Assembly (NCBI RefSeq): GCF_007859305.1
Contig: NZ_VOHE01000003.1
Location: forward strand, 469,733-533,732
Reading direction: 5' to 3'
From: Luteimonas wenzhouensis
GTDB taxonomy: Bacteria > Pseudomonadota > Gammaproteobacteria > Xanthomonadales > Xanthomonadaceae
DNA length: 64,000 nt
Part shown: piece by piece, positions 8,258-17,205 of the stretch
Numbering within the stretch: position 1 is the first letter of the stretch
Layout: each line of letters begins with the position of its first letter
Notes under the pieces: model-generated
What the model saw: only the letters and a program-made list of their open reading frames with translations
What the model was told of the DNA's origin: nothing
Database searches by the model: none
Translations under genes and position numbers: made by a program

Positions 8258-10312
8258 ATGCGAATCCCCATTTCTGCGTGCGCCGCGCTCTTCCTGGCGC
8301 TACCGCTGTCCATGCGGCCGGTGCCCGGGGCGGCGCAGGAGCGCGAGCCGGCGGCCGAAGCGCGGGGCGTCGCCGTGTTCGAGGCTTCGGACTTTTCGGC
8401 GGCGGCGCCCGCCAACGCCTACGACATGGTGACGCGCCTGCCCGGCTTCACCATCGTCGATGCCGATGCGGACGTGCGCGGCTATGCGGGGGCGCGCGGC
8501 AACGTGCTGATCGACGGCGCCCAACCGGCCAGCAAGCGGGAGAGCGTCGACGGGCTGCTTAGGCGGATTCCGGCCGCGGCAGTCGAGCGTATCGAACTGG
8601 TCCGCGGCGGCGCGCGGGGCATCGACATGGGTGGGTACGCGGTGATCGCGAACGTGGTCCGCCGGCGCGAAGCCGCGGCCGAGATGGCGCTGCAGGCCGG
8701 CGTCGCGGTCGCCGCGGACGGCTGGTCCGGATCGCTGGGACAGTTCGAATACGGTCGCCGCCGCGGCGACGAGGCGCTGGAGTTCGCCGTGTCGGTGGAA
8801 CCGGAGCTGGACGAGGACACCGGCCGCGGCCGCATCCTCGCCTTCGCGCCCGATGGCGCCCTGGTCGAGGCGCTGGATACCGACACCCGCAGGGTCGACA
8901 GGGAATTCACCTCGAATGTCAGCTGGAGGCGGACATTGTCCGGCGGCAGCTTCAGCCTGAATGCCGCGCTGCGCGGCGAAAGTGTCGACGAAGCGATGGA
9001 GCGGCTGACGCAAGGCGCTGGCACACCGGTCGAGACCGCATACGACACCGAGGACATGAAGGAACTGGAGGTCGGCGGGCGCTTCGTGCGTCCGCTTGGC
9101 GACCGCTCGACGCTTGAATTGATGGCCAGCCAGCGGCTGGACAGGCTGGACGCCCTGTCGCTGTCCCGTGAAGAGGACGAGGAGGAGCGTTTCGAGGAAA
9201 AGACCGAAACCGGAGAAACCCTGCTGCGCGTGGACGTCGGTCGCGCGCATTCGGACCAGCTGCGTCTCTCCGTGGCGCTGGAGGGAGCGTTCAACTTCCT
9301 CGAAAGCCAGGCGCGCCTGAGCGAGAACGGTGAGCGGATCGAACTGCCCGGCTCCGACGTGCGCATCGAGGAGCGACGCATGGAAGCGGCATCCGCGGCG
9401 GTCTGGCGGCCGCATGCGGACTGGTCCATCGAGGGCGGCATGCGGGTGGAGACCTCGGCGCTGCGGCAGAGCGGCGATACGCCGATGGAGCGGGATTTCG
9501 TCTATCTCAAGCCGCGCCTGGCGGCCTACTGGGAACGCGACGACAGGGATAGTTTCCACTTGGGTCTGTCGCGTGAGGTGGGGCAGCTGGATTTCGAGGA
9601 TTTCGTCGCCTCGGCCGCGCTCGACACGGGCGCGGTCAGCGCCGGCAACGCGGAGCTGGAGCCGGACAAGACCTGGCGTCTCGTCGCGGGGTGGGAGCGG
9701 CGCTTCCGGGACGACGGCGCCCTGGGCATGACCTGGACGCACGAGCGTATCGCCGACGTCGTCGACCGCGTGCTGGTGGCGTCCGGGGACGACGTGTTCG
9801 ATGCGCCGGGCAACATCGGTGAAGGCAGGCGCGATACGTTCGAGATCGAGTTCTCGGCCTCGCTGGACGGAATCGGCATGGCCGGCTTCCGGTTCTCGTC
9901 CGTGGTGCTGTGGCGATCGAGCTCGGTGACGGACCCGGCCACCGGCGACAGGCGCGGGATCTCGGGGGAGCCGCCCGTGGAGGGCCGGATCAGGCTGATG
10001 CAGACGGTTCCCGCATACCGCATCGCCTGGGGCCTCGGCGTCGACCTTGCGGAACGTGAGACCAAGTACCGCTACGACGAGGTCAAGATCGAACGCGAAG
10101 CGCTGTCGTGGAACCTGTTCGCCGAAAGGCGCATCGGCGCTGGCTGGCGTCTGCGCGCCGAGGCGATGGATCTGTTCGGACGCCGTTTCTCGGAGAGCCG
10201 GAGCAAGTACGATGGACCCCGGTCTCAGGTGCCGCTGGACGAGCGCAAGTACCGGATGCACCGCACGCCGGGCCAGCTACTGGTCACCGTTCGCCGTAAT
10301 ACGGGCGATTAG
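8258..10312 (+). CDS. TonB-dependent receptor, plug domain plus barrel
   Basis: Outer-membrane receptor of 684 residues with signal peptide (MRIPISACAALFLALPLSMRPVPGAAQ). The plug begins near residue 45 (NAYDMVTRLPGF), followed by VRGYAGARGNVLIDGAQPASKRESVDGLLRRIPAAAVERIELVRGG, described here only as a plug landmark spanning roughly residues 72-116. The plug form resembles Oar/FecA-unrelated receptors with a single IDGxxP loop. The barrel fills the rest. It is divergent from the PepSY two-component operon, and its tail overlaps the convergent phosphatase gene (10284-11744) by 29 nt. The substrate is unknown; location suggests a phosphate ester, inositol phosphate or metal complex. Confidence 0.82.
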   Translation: MRIPISACAALFLALPLSMRPVPGAAQEREPAAEARGVAVFEASDFSAAAPANAYDMVTRLPGFTIVDADADVRGYAGARGNVLIDGAQPASKRESVDGLLRRIPAAAVERIELVRGGARGIDMGGYAVIANVVRRREAAAEMALQAGVAVAADGWSGSLGQFEYGRRRGDEALEFAVSVEPELDEDTGRGRILAFAPDGALVEALDTDTRRVDREFTSNVSWRRTLSGGSFSLNAALRGESVDEAMERLTQGAGTPVETAYDTEDMKELEVGGRFVRPLGDRSTLELMASQRLDRLDALSLSREEDEEERFEEKTETGETLLRVDVGRAHSDQLRLSVALEGAFNFLESQARLSENGERIELPGSDVRIEERRMEAASAAVWRPHADWSIEGGMRVETSALRQSGDTPMERDFVYLKPRLAAYWERDDRDSFHLGLSREVGQLDFEDFVASAALDTGAVSAGNAELEPDKTWRLVAGWERRFRDDGALGMTWTHERIADVVDRVLVASGDDVFDAPGNIGEGRRDTFEIEFSASLDGIGMAGFRFSSVVLWRSSSVTDPATGDRRGISGEPPVEGRIRLMQTVPAYRIAWGLGVDLAERETKYRYDEVKIEREALSWNLFAERRIGAGWRLRAEAMDLFGRRFSESRSKYDGPRSQVPLDERKYRMHRTPGQLLVTVRRNTGD

Positions 10313-11744
10313 GCCAGCCTTCCGGAGGGTCGAAGCCGTAATAGCCGCGGCCTTTCCTGAACCGCTCGAGCCGTTCAAGCTCCACCGGATCGGACTTGCG
10401 GTCCCAGGTGCGCACGCCGTTCCTCAGGTCGTCAGGGGTCAGCACGAGGGGCTCCCAGACCGCCTCGCCCATGTCGTCGTGCAGGGTATAGGTCAGCGTC
10501 GGCGTGTCGCCGGTCAGGTCGAAGCGGAGCAGGCCGACGTTGACGGTGCGCGTCCACACGTCGCGCACGCGCACCTCGGGCACCTGGCGGGTGTGCTTGG
10601 CCGCCGGCACCTGCGCCAGCGGCGACGAGCAGAAGTCGTAGATGTCGTAGCCGCCGCGCTCGGACCAGGGGATGCAGTTCAGCTCGCCCATGTGCGAATC
10701 GCCCGAGATGCAGACCACGCCGCCGATGCCCTCGTCGCGGATGAAGTCGAAGATCTCGTTGCGCTCGGTCATGTAGACCGCCCAGGAGTCGCCGCCCGCC
10801 TCGTTCTCGGCCGACGACCAGCCACCGCCGATCGCCAGCACCTTGAACGGAGCGGCGCTGCGCTTGAGCTCGCGCTTGAGCCAAGCCTTCTGCTTCGCGC
10901 CGAGCATGGTCTTGGCGGCAGTGTCGGGCTTGTCGGTCGGATCGCGGTGGTAGCGGCCGTCGAGCACGAAGAAGTCGACGCCGCCGTAGTGCTGCTTGAA
11001 ATAGACGCCGGGGTTGTCCCGCTCGCCGTAGGATGGGTTCGCCCAGAAGCGCTTGAAGATGCGCAGCGATTCGCGCTTGAACGGGCTGCGGCCGTCAGAG
11101 TCGTTGTAGCCGAAGTCGTGGTCGTCCCAGGTGGCCAGGTGCGGCACCGAGCGCAGCAGCGGCTCCAGGCTCGGCACCACCCGGCCGCGGCCGTAGAGGT
11201 CGGTGATCGCGGCGGGCTGGTCGCTGTCGGCGTAGATGTTGTCGCCGAGCCAGAAGAACAGGTCCGGTTCCAGCGCGCGCACGGTGTTCCAGATCCGCTG
11301 GTGCGGGTCGTACTGGATGCGGCAGCAGGAGCCGAAGGCGACCCGGAACGCGGCCCTGCCCGCCGGCGCGGTGCGCGCCCGGTACGGCAGGAACTGGAAG
11401 CGGTCCTCGACGCCGTCGTACCTGAGGCGGTACCAGTATTCGGTGTCCGGCTGCAGGCCCTCGGCGCGCAGCACCAGGCAGCAGTCGTCCTCGGCCGAGG
11501 CGACGGCCGTCGCGGTCTGCACCACGTGCCGGAACTCGCGGTCGGTGGCGACTTCGAGTTCGACGCCGAAGGCGCCGCTGGCGCGCACCCAGACCGACAG
11601 CTGCCGCGGCCCGGGCGCGCCGAGCATCGGGCCCTGCAGCGCGCGCGGGTAGCCGAGCGCGCCGGCGATCGCCCTGGGCAGCGCCGCGAACAGGCCGACC
11701 AGGCCGGTGGCGGCGAGGAAGCCGCGTCGGTGCAGTGTCGTCAT
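10284..11744 (-). CDS. PhoD-like alkaline phosphatase, Tat-exported
   Basis: Phosphatase of the PhoD family (phosphomono/diesterase, Fe/Ca cofactor in known members), 486 residues. The N terminus MTTLHRRGFLAATGLVGL carries a twin-arginine signal, as usual for PhoD. An N-terminal beta-sandwich (about 40-140) precedes the metallophosphatase domain with FWLGDNIYADS, TWDDHDFGYNDSDG, VLDGRYHRD and CISGDSHMGELN. The ATG at 11744 overlaps the stop of the monophosphatase gene (ATGA), so it is the last gene of the inositol operon. It probably releases phosphate from inositol phosphates or phosphodiesters outside the cytoplasm (inference). Its 3' end overlaps the convergent receptor gene by 29 nt. Confidence 0.88.
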   Translation of the reverse strand: MTTLHRRGFLAATGLVGLFAALPRAIAGALGYPRALQGPMLGAPGPRQLSVWVRASGAFGVELEVATDREFRHVVQTATAVASAEDDCCLVLRAEGLQPDTEYWYRLRYDGVEDRFQFLPYRARTAPAGRAAFRVAFGSCCRIQYDPHQRIWNTVRALEPDLFFWLGDNIYADSDQPAAITDLYGRGRVVPSLEPLLRSVPHLATWDDHDFGYNDSDGRSPFKRESLRIFKRFWANPSYGERDNPGVYFKQHYGGVDFFVLDGRYHRDPTDKPDTAAKTMLGAKQKAWLKRELKRSAAPFKVLAIGGGWSSAENEAGGDSWAVYMTERNEIFDFIRDEGIGGVVCISGDSHMGELNCIPWSERGGYDIYDFCSSPLAQVPAAKHTRQVPEVRVRDVWTRTVNVGLLRFDLTGDTPTLTYTLHDDMGEAVWEPLVLTPDDLRNGVRTWDRKSDPVELERLERFRKGRGYYGFDPPEGWPNRPYYGER

Positions 11745-12559
11745 GCGATGGATGCCTCCTCGCGTAGGGCCTGATCGAGCGTCGCGACCAGCGCGGCGTG
11801 GATCGCGCCGTTGCTGACGCAGACGTTGCCGCCGCCGATGTCCAGCGCATCGCCGGCGACGGAGGTGGCGACGCCGCCGGCCTCGCGCACCAGGATCACG
11901 CCGGGCGCCATGTCCCAGGCGCTGAGCGCGCGCTCCCAGTAGGCGTCCCAGCGGCCCGCGGCGACCCAGGCCATGTCCACCGCGCAGGCGCCGGTCCGGC
12001 GGATGCCGGCCGTGCCGGCGCTGAGCAGCGCCATCTCCCGCGCGAACACGGGATGGTCGGGCTTGCCGGCGAAGGGGATGCCGCAGGCGAGCACGCTGGC
12101 GATCAGTTCGCCGCGCGCGGAGACGCGGATCCGGCGGCCGTTGAGCCAGGCGCCCTTGCCGCGCTCGGCGACGAACAGTTCGTCGAGCACAGGAAGATAG
12201 GTCACGCCGGCGACCACCTCGCCCTCGCGCTCCAGCGCGACGTTGACGCCCCACAGCGGGCAGCCGAACAGGAAATTGGTGGTGCCGTCGAGCGGGTCGA
12301 CGATCCAGCGCTGCGCCTGGTCACTGCCGCCGGCGACGCCGCCTTCCTCGCCGAGGAAGGCGTAGGACGGCCGTGCCTTCGCCAGCAGCCCGCGCACGGT
12401 GTCCTCGGCCTCGCGGTCCGCGATCGAGACCAGGTCGGCGGGACCCGACTTGGTCTGCACCATGAGCTCGGAGAGCTGCGCGTGGCGCCGCAGCAGTCCG
12501 CTTCCCGCCGCCTGCGCGGCCTCGATCATCGCCTTCAGTTCGCCGGATGCATCGATCAC
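11741..12559 (-). CDS. Inositol monophosphatase family protein
   Basis: Cytosolic Mg-dependent inositol phosphate phosphatase, about 272 residues. Diagnostic blocks are FLGEEGG (metal ligand Glu), WIVDPLDGTTNF (ligands Asp, Asp) and SAWDMAPGVILVREAGG. The chosen GTG start gives MIDASGELKAMIEAAQ and begins 2 nt after the transporter stop. A second family member (suhB) exists at 48362-49192, so this copy is likely dedicated to the pathway. Located between an organophosphate-type transporter and inositol catabolic genes, it probably converts imported inositol monophosphate to free myo-inositol (inference). Confidence 0.9.
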   Translation of the reverse strand: MIDASGELKAMIEAAQAAGSGLLRRHAQLSELMVQTKSGPADLVSIADREAEDTVRGLLAKARPSYAFLGEEGGVAGGSDQAQRWIVDPLDGTTNFLFGCPLWGVNVALEREGEVVAGVTYLPVLDELFVAERGKGAWLNGRRIRVSARGELIASVLACGIPFAGKPDHPVFAREMALLSAGTAGIRRTGACAVDMAWVAAGRWDAYWERALSAWDMAPGVILVREAGGVATSVAGDALDIGGGNVCVSNGAIHAALVATLDQALREEASIA

Positions 12560-12561
12560 GT

Positions 12562-13908
12562 TCAGTCCCTCAGTCTGGTGCGCCACAGGCTGGCGGCGAG
12601 CAGCATCGACAGCACCGACGCGCCGATCCAGAAGGTGATGACCGGGCCGAAGTCGTAGCTGCGCACGCCGTCGACGACGGTCATGCCCTGCTGGATCAGT
12701 CTGCCCGAGACGTATTCCTGGATGCCGGCGCCGATGTAGCTGAAGATCCCGATCACGCCCATCGCGGCGCCGGCCACGCGCTTGGGCGCGATGTCGACCG
12801 CGAACAGGCCGCCGAGCGAGGTGACCAGGCCGGTGAGTCCGAGGCCGAACAGCAGCATTCCGGCGATCAGCACCGGCATCGTGTTCGGCCCGTAGAAGAA
12901 CAGCAGCAGGCCGCCGATCTCGAGGATCGCGAACAGCAGGTTGGCCGGCGGGCGCCGGGCCTTGAACACCAGGTCCGAGACGAAGCCGAACGCGACCGCG
13001 CCGGCGATCCCGGCCAGCGTGCTGATCATCAGCACGGTCCCGGCCATCGGCAGCGACAGCCCGCGCTCCTGCTGCAGGTACAGGATGCCCCAGGAATTGA
13101 TCGCGTAGCGGGTCACGTAGATCGCCGCCGCCGACAGGCACAGCACCCAGATCGCGGGGATCTTCAGGATCGACAGCTGCAGCCCCAGCACCGACTTGAT
13201 GCCCGGTTTCGGCTTCTCGTCGTAGTGGTCGTTCTTCCAGTCGGCGACCGTGGGCAGGCCGAGCGTGCGCGGGCGGTCCTGCAGCCACAGGTAGCAGCCG
13301 ATCGCGGTGGCGATGCCGATCAATCCCGGGCCCCAGTAGCCCCAGCGCCAGCCCAGCCACGCCACCGCGCTGCCGACCACGAGGAAGGTCAGGCCTTCGC
13401 CGATCGAGTGCGCGGTGCTCCATACGCCGTAGACGCGGCCGCGCTCGCGGTTGGAGAACCAGGCGGTCATCGCCACCACGCCGCCCGGCGCGCCGAAGCT
13501 CTGCACCCAGCCGTTGAGTCCCCACAGCAGCACCGCGCCCCACAGCGCCGTGGTGAAGCCCATCGCCAGGTTGCACAGCGCCGTGGCCAGGAAGGCGAAG
13601 GCGAGGAAGCGCTTCACGTTGGCGTGGTCGGCGAGGAAGCCGTTGGTCAGCTTGCCGAGCGCGTAGGTGTAGAACAGCGCCGAACCGATCATGCCCAGCT
13701 CGACCGGGGTGAACACGCCCTGGTCGATCAGCGGCTTCTTGACCACGCCCAGGGCGAGGCGGCAGGTGTAGATCAGGCCGTAGCCCAGGGTGATCGCGGT
13801 CATCACCCGGAAGCGGTGGCGGCGGAACAGCGCGTCGATGGTCGCCGGGTCTTCGATCCGGGGCTTGTCCTCGCCGGTCGCGAAGAACTTGAGCAGGCGT
13901 GAGGCCAT
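12562..13908 (-). CDS. MFS transporter of the organophosphate:phosphate antiporter type (UhpC/GlpT-like)
   Basis: Inner-membrane protein of 448 residues with 12 predicted helices. Sequence landmarks match the OPA subfamily. A charged N terminus precedes LGYGLIYTCRLALG; the loop-2 motif is KLTNGFLADHANVKRF. A helix-5 block RGRVYGVWSTAHSIGEG corresponds to the GlpT/UhpT/UhpC signature, and RDRPRTLGLP follows helix 6. Known OPA members exchange glycerol-3-phosphate, hexose phosphates or phosphoglycerate for Pi, or act as sensors (UhpC). The ATG at 13908 has GGGAGGG 7 nt upstream. In this operon it precedes an inositol monophosphatase, so inositol phosphate uptake is the favoured inference; free inositol is the alternative. 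No UhpAB partners are adjacent, which argues against a pure sensor role. Confidence 0.85.
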   Translation of the reverse strand: MASRLLKFFATGEDKPRIEDPATIDALFRRHRFRVMTAITLGYGLIYTCRLALGVVKKPLIDQGVFTPVELGMIGSALFYTYALGKLTNGFLADHANVKRFLAFAFLATALCNLAMGFTTALWGAVLLWGLNGWVQSFGAPGGVVAMTAWFSNRERGRVYGVWSTAHSIGEGLTFLVVGSAVAWLGWRWGYWGPGLIGIATAIGCYLWLQDRPRTLGLPTVADWKNDHYDEKPKPGIKSVLGLQLSILKIPAIWVLCLSAAAIYVTRYAINSWGILYLQQERGLSLPMAGTVLMISTLAGIAGAVAFGFVSDLVFKARRPPANLLFAILEIGGLLLFFYGPNTMPVLIAGMLLFGLGLTGLVTSLGGLFAVDIAPKRVAGAAMGVIGIFSYIGAGIQEYVSGRLIQQGMTVVDGVRSYDFGPVITFWIGASVLSMLLAASLWRTRLRD

Positions 13909-13994
13909 GAAACGTTCCCTCCCCAGGGCGTCCCGGCCCGCCTCGTGGGGCGGGCCTCGTTGTCGGCCGGCGCCGGCGTCGCGGCGCCGGATGG

Positions 13995-15500
13995 TTACTG
14001 CATGGTCGGGATCACGAACGCGCTGCCGGCGGACGCGCCGCCCTTCGGCCAGCGCTGGGTGACGACCTTGGTGCGCGTGTAGAAGCGCACGCCGTCCATG
14101 CCGTACTGGTTGAGGTCGGCGAAGCCCGAGCGCTTCCAGCCGCCGAAGCTGTGGTAGGCCACCGGTACCGGGATCGGCACGTTGATCCCGACCATGCCCA
14201 CCTCGACCCGCTGCGCGAATTCGCGCGCGGCTTCGCCGCTGCGGGTGAAGATCGCGACACCGTTGCCGTACTGGTGCGCACTCGGCAGCGCCAGCGCCTG
14301 CTCGAAGCTGTCCGCGCGCACGATCTGCAGCACCGGGCCGAAGATCTCCTCGCGCCAGGCCGACATGTCGCTGGTCACGCGGTCGAACAGGGTTGGGCCG
14401 AGGAAGAAGCCGTCCTCGTGCCCCGGCAGCGAGAGGCCGCGGCCGTCGACGACCAGCTCCGCGCCTTCGTCGACGCCGGTCCGGATCCACTGTTCGATCC
14501 TGGCCTTGTGCGCGGCGGTGACGACCGGGCCGTAGTGCGCGTCGGGATCGGTGGACACGCCCACGCGCAGGTCGCCGATCGCCGTAACCAGCTTCTCGCG
14601 CAGCGCATCGGCCGTGGCTTCGCCGACCGGCACCACCACCGGCAGCGCCATGCAGCGCTCGCCGGCCGAACCGTAGGCGGCGCCGATGATGTCGGCCACG
14701 GCCTGGTCGAGGTCGGCGTCGGGCAGCACGATGCCGTGGTTCTTGGCGCCGCCCATGCACTGCACGCGCTTGCCGTGCTGCGCGCCGAGCGCGTACACCG
14801 TCTGCGCGATGTCGGAGGAGCCGACGAAGCTGACCGCCTTGATCTCCGGGTGGCGCACGATCGCCTCGACGATCTCCCTGTCGCCCTGCACGACGTTGAG
14901 CACGCCCGGCGGCAGGCCGGCCTCGATCATCAGCTCGGCCAGCCGCAGCGGCACCGAGGGATCGCGCTCGGAGGGCTTGAGGATGAAGGCGTTGCCGCTG
15001 GCGATGGCCGGGCCGAACATCCACATCGGGATCATCGCCGGGAAGTTGAACGGGGTGATCCCGGCGACCACGCCCAGCGGCTGCCGCAGCGAGTACACGT
15101 CGATGCCGGGGCCCGCGCCCTCGGTGTACTCCCCCTTGAGCAGGTGCGGGATGCCGCAGGCGAACTCGATCACCTCCAGCCCGCGCTGGAGGTCGCCGCG
15201 CGCGTCTGAGATCACCTTGCCGTGCTCGGAGGCGAGCAGCCGGGCCAGCTCATCCATATGCGCCTCCAGCAGGCGCTTGAACTCGAACATCACCCGTGCC
15301 CGCCGCTGCGGGTTGACCTTCGCCCACGCCGGCTGCGCGGCAGCGGCGCTGGCCACGGCGCGCTCCAGCTCGCCGGCGCTGGCGAGCGACACCCTGGCCT
15401 GGACCCGGCCGGTGTTGGGATCGAAGACGTCGCCGTGGCGGCCGGAGGCGCCGGCGACGACCTGTCCGTCGATGAAATGTTCGATGCTGCGCATGCTCAT
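13995..15500 (-). CDS. iolA: Methylmalonate-semialdehyde dehydrogenase (CoA-acylating)
   Basis: Last step of inositol catabolism: malonate semialdehyde plus CoA and NAD give acetyl-CoA and CO2. The same family (MmsA) also acts in valine degradation. The 501-residue protein has the aldehyde dehydrogenase Rossmann region (GITPFNFPAMIPMWM, ILKPSERDPSVP), GSSDIAQ, and catalytic Cys283 in GSAGERCMALPVVV, a form typical of MmsA. The C terminus contains VGINVPIPVPVAYHSFGGWK. Its start overlaps iolB by 4 nt (ATGA). The 86-bp gap to the transporter gene carries a GC-rich stem but no poly-T, so transcription may continue. Confidence 0.95.
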   Translation of the reverse strand: MSMRSIEHFIDGQVVAGASGRHGDVFDPNTGRVQARVSLASAGELERAVASAAAAQPAWAKVNPQRRARVMFEFKRLLEAHMDELARLLASEHGKVISDARGDLQRGLEVIEFACGIPHLLKGEYTEGAGPGIDVYSLRQPLGVVAGITPFNFPAMIPMWMFGPAIASGNAFILKPSERDPSVPLRLAELMIEAGLPPGVLNVVQGDREIVEAIVRHPEIKAVSFVGSSDIAQTVYALGAQHGKRVQCMGGAKNHGIVLPDADLDQAVADIIGAAYGSAGERCMALPVVVPVGEATADALREKLVTAIGDLRVGVSTDPDAHYGPVVTAAHKARIEQWIRTGVDEGAELVVDGRGLSLPGHEDGFFLGPTLFDRVTSDMSAWREEIFGPVLQIVRADSFEQALALPSAHQYGNGVAIFTRSGEAAREFAQRVEVGMVGINVPIPVPVAYHSFGGWKRSGFADLNQYGMDGVRFYTRTKVVTQRWPKGGASAGSAFVIPTMQ

Positions 15501-16315
15501 GCTTCCGGTGGGGGCGGGGCGACGATCCAGGCGTGGTCGGGATCGTTGCGGAACAGCCAGCGACGTTCGGGGCCGGCCATCACGTTGAGGTAGTAGAGGT
15601 CGTAGCCGTGCGCGGCGCCGACCGGGTGGTAGCCGCGCGGCACCAGCACCACGTCGCCGTCGCCGACGCTGAAGCTCTCGTCGAGCGAGCGGTCGTCGCT
15701 GTAGACGCGCTGGAAGGCGAAGCCCTGCGGCGGGTCGATGCGGTGGTAGTAGGTTTCCTCGAGCACGGTTTCCTCGCCGGGCACGGCGGTGTCGTGCTTG
15801 TGCGGCGGGTAGCTCGACCAGTGCCCGGCCGGCGTGATCACCTCGACCACCAGCAGGCCTTCCGCCGGCTCGGTCTCGGGCAGGATGTTGCGCACGTGGC
15901 GGGTGTTGGTGCCGCTGCCGCGGGTCTCGTGCGACATCCGCGTCTCGTCGATCAGGCGCGGCGTGCCGGCGCCGGTGCCGGGCGCGGTGCAGACCGCGAG
16001 CTCGACCTCGCCGCGCGCGGTCACGCCGTAGCGCATCCCGGCGGGCACGTAGACCGCGCCGGGCGCGCGATCCTCGAACGGCGAAGCGCGCCCGCCGATG
16101 GCGTCGTAGCGATGCTCGCCGGCGGTCACGTCGGCGCTGCCGCTGACCAGCACCAGGCAGGCTTCGCGCCCGTCCTCGCCGCCTTCGTAGCGCTGTCCGT
16201 CGGCGAGCCGCACCAGCCTGAACCCGACGTGCGACCAGCCGGCGCTGTCCGGAGTGATGTCGATGCAGGTGCCGTCGGCGGCCGGGTCCTGCGGGCGGAT
16301 GCGCAGCCGGGACAT
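15497..16315 (-). CDS. iolB: 5-deoxy-glucuronate isomerase
   Basis: Converts 5-deoxy-D-glucuronate to 5-dehydro-2-deoxy-D-gluconate (DKG) in the inositol pathway. The 272-residue bicupin-like protein shows the IolB metal site PPHKHD followed by EETYYHRIDPPQGF and later VLVPRGYHPVGAAHGYDLYYLNVMAG. Length is normal for the family (about 270). Its ATG overlaps the iolE stop by 1 nt and its stop overlaps the iolA start, showing tight translational coupling. Confidence 0.96.
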   Translation of the reverse strand: MSRLRIRPQDPAADGTCIDITPDSAGWSHVGFRLVRLADGQRYEGGEDGREACLVLVSGSADVTAGEHRYDAIGGRASPFEDRAPGAVYVPAGMRYGVTARGEVELAVCTAPGTGAGTPRLIDETRMSHETRGSGTNTRHVRNILPETEPAEGLLVVEVITPAGHWSSYPPHKHDTAVPGEETVLEETYYHRIDPPQGFAFQRVYSDDRSLDESFSVGDGDVVLVPRGYHPVGAAHGYDLYYLNVMAGPERRWLFRNDPDHAWIVAPPPPEA

Positions 16316-17205
16316 CAGACCAGCCCCGCCTTTGCCGCCTCGGCCTTCAGCGTGCGCAGTCCGAGTTCGGCGTAGGGTTTCGGTGCGGCGATGGCCGGGT
16401 CCTGCTCGGCCTCGATCACGATCCAGCCCGAATAGCCGATGTCGACCAGCGCGCGCATCACCTCGCCGTAGTCGATGCCGCCGTCGCCGGGCACGGTGAA
16501 CATGCCGCCGAGCACGCCGTCGAGGAAGCTGGCGCCGCCGTCGCGCAGCCGGACGAAGGTGTCGGCGCGGAAATCCTTGCAGTGCACGTGGGCGATGCGC
16601 GCCGGGTGTTGGCGGATCACGCCGAGATAGTCGACGCCGCCGAGCGCGGCGTGGCCGGTGTCGAGGGTGAAGCCGACCGAGGCGCCGGTGTGGCGGATGA
16701 AGGCGTCCACGTCGTCGGCGCGCTCGACCACGGTGCCCAGGTGGTGGTGGTAGGCGAACTTCAGGCCCTGGCCGGCGACGTAGTCGGCGACGGCGGTCAT
16801 GCGTTCGCCGAAGCGCGGCCAGTCGCCGTCGGCCAGCCGCGGTGCGGCAGTGAGCGGGACGCTGCGGTCGCCGTGCACGGCGTTGCTGGTCTCGGCGAAC
16901 ACGAACACCGCGCTGCCCATCGCCTTGAGCAGCTGCAGGTGCGGCTGCAACGCGGCGATCTCGGCCTCGGCATCCTGCACCAGCAGCGAGCCGCTGTACC
17001 AGCCGCCGATCAGGCCGAGGCCATAGCCGTCGAGCAGCGGCTTGAGCACCGCGGCGTCGCGCGGGAACCTGCCGCCGAGTTCGACGCCTTCGAAGCCGAC
17101 GTCGCGAATGTCGGCCAGGATGCTCTCCAGCGGCGTGTCGCCGCCGAGCTCGGGCATGTCGTCGTTGGCCCAGGCGATGGGGCTGACGCCGAAGCGGATG
17201 CTCAT
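16315..17205 (-). CDS. iolE: myo-inosose-2 dehydratase
   Basis: Dehydrates scyllo-inosose (2-keto-myo-inositol) to 3D-(3,5/4)-trihydroxycyclohexane-1,2-dione. The 296-residue TIM barrel of the sugar isomerase/AP-endonuclease-2 fold begins MSIRFGVSPIAWANDDMP, with the family landmarks GFEGVELGGRFP, FAYHHHLGTVVE, FTLDTGHAALGG, HCKDFR and WIVIEAEQDP. The metal-binding Glu/Asp/His residues appear intact. The ATG overlaps the iolD stop by 4 nt, and the frame upstream of this ATG is only non-coding extension inside iolD. Confidence 0.96.
   Translation of the reverse strand: MSIRFGVSPIAWANDDMPELGGDTPLESILADIRDVGFEGVELGGRFPRDAAVLKPLLDGYGLGLIGGWYSGSLLVQDAEAEIAALQPHLQLLKAMGSAVFVFAETSNAVHGDRSVPLTAAPRLADGDWPRFGERMTAVADYVAGQGLKFAYHHHLGTVVERADDVDAFIRHTGASVGFTLDTGHAALGGVDYLGVIRQHPARIAHVHCKDFRADTFVRLRDGGASFLDGVLGGMFTVPGDGGIDYGEVMRALVDIGYSGWIVIEAEQDPAIAAPKPYAELGLRTLKAEAAKAGLV

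Noticed and set aside
12562..15024. An 820-codon reading of the transporter frame extending upstream into iolA
   Set aside because: The N-terminal 370 residues are Arg/Gly/Ala-rich out-of-frame iolA sequence. The ATG at 13908 has a good Shine-Dalgarno sequence and gives a normal OPA-family N terminus.
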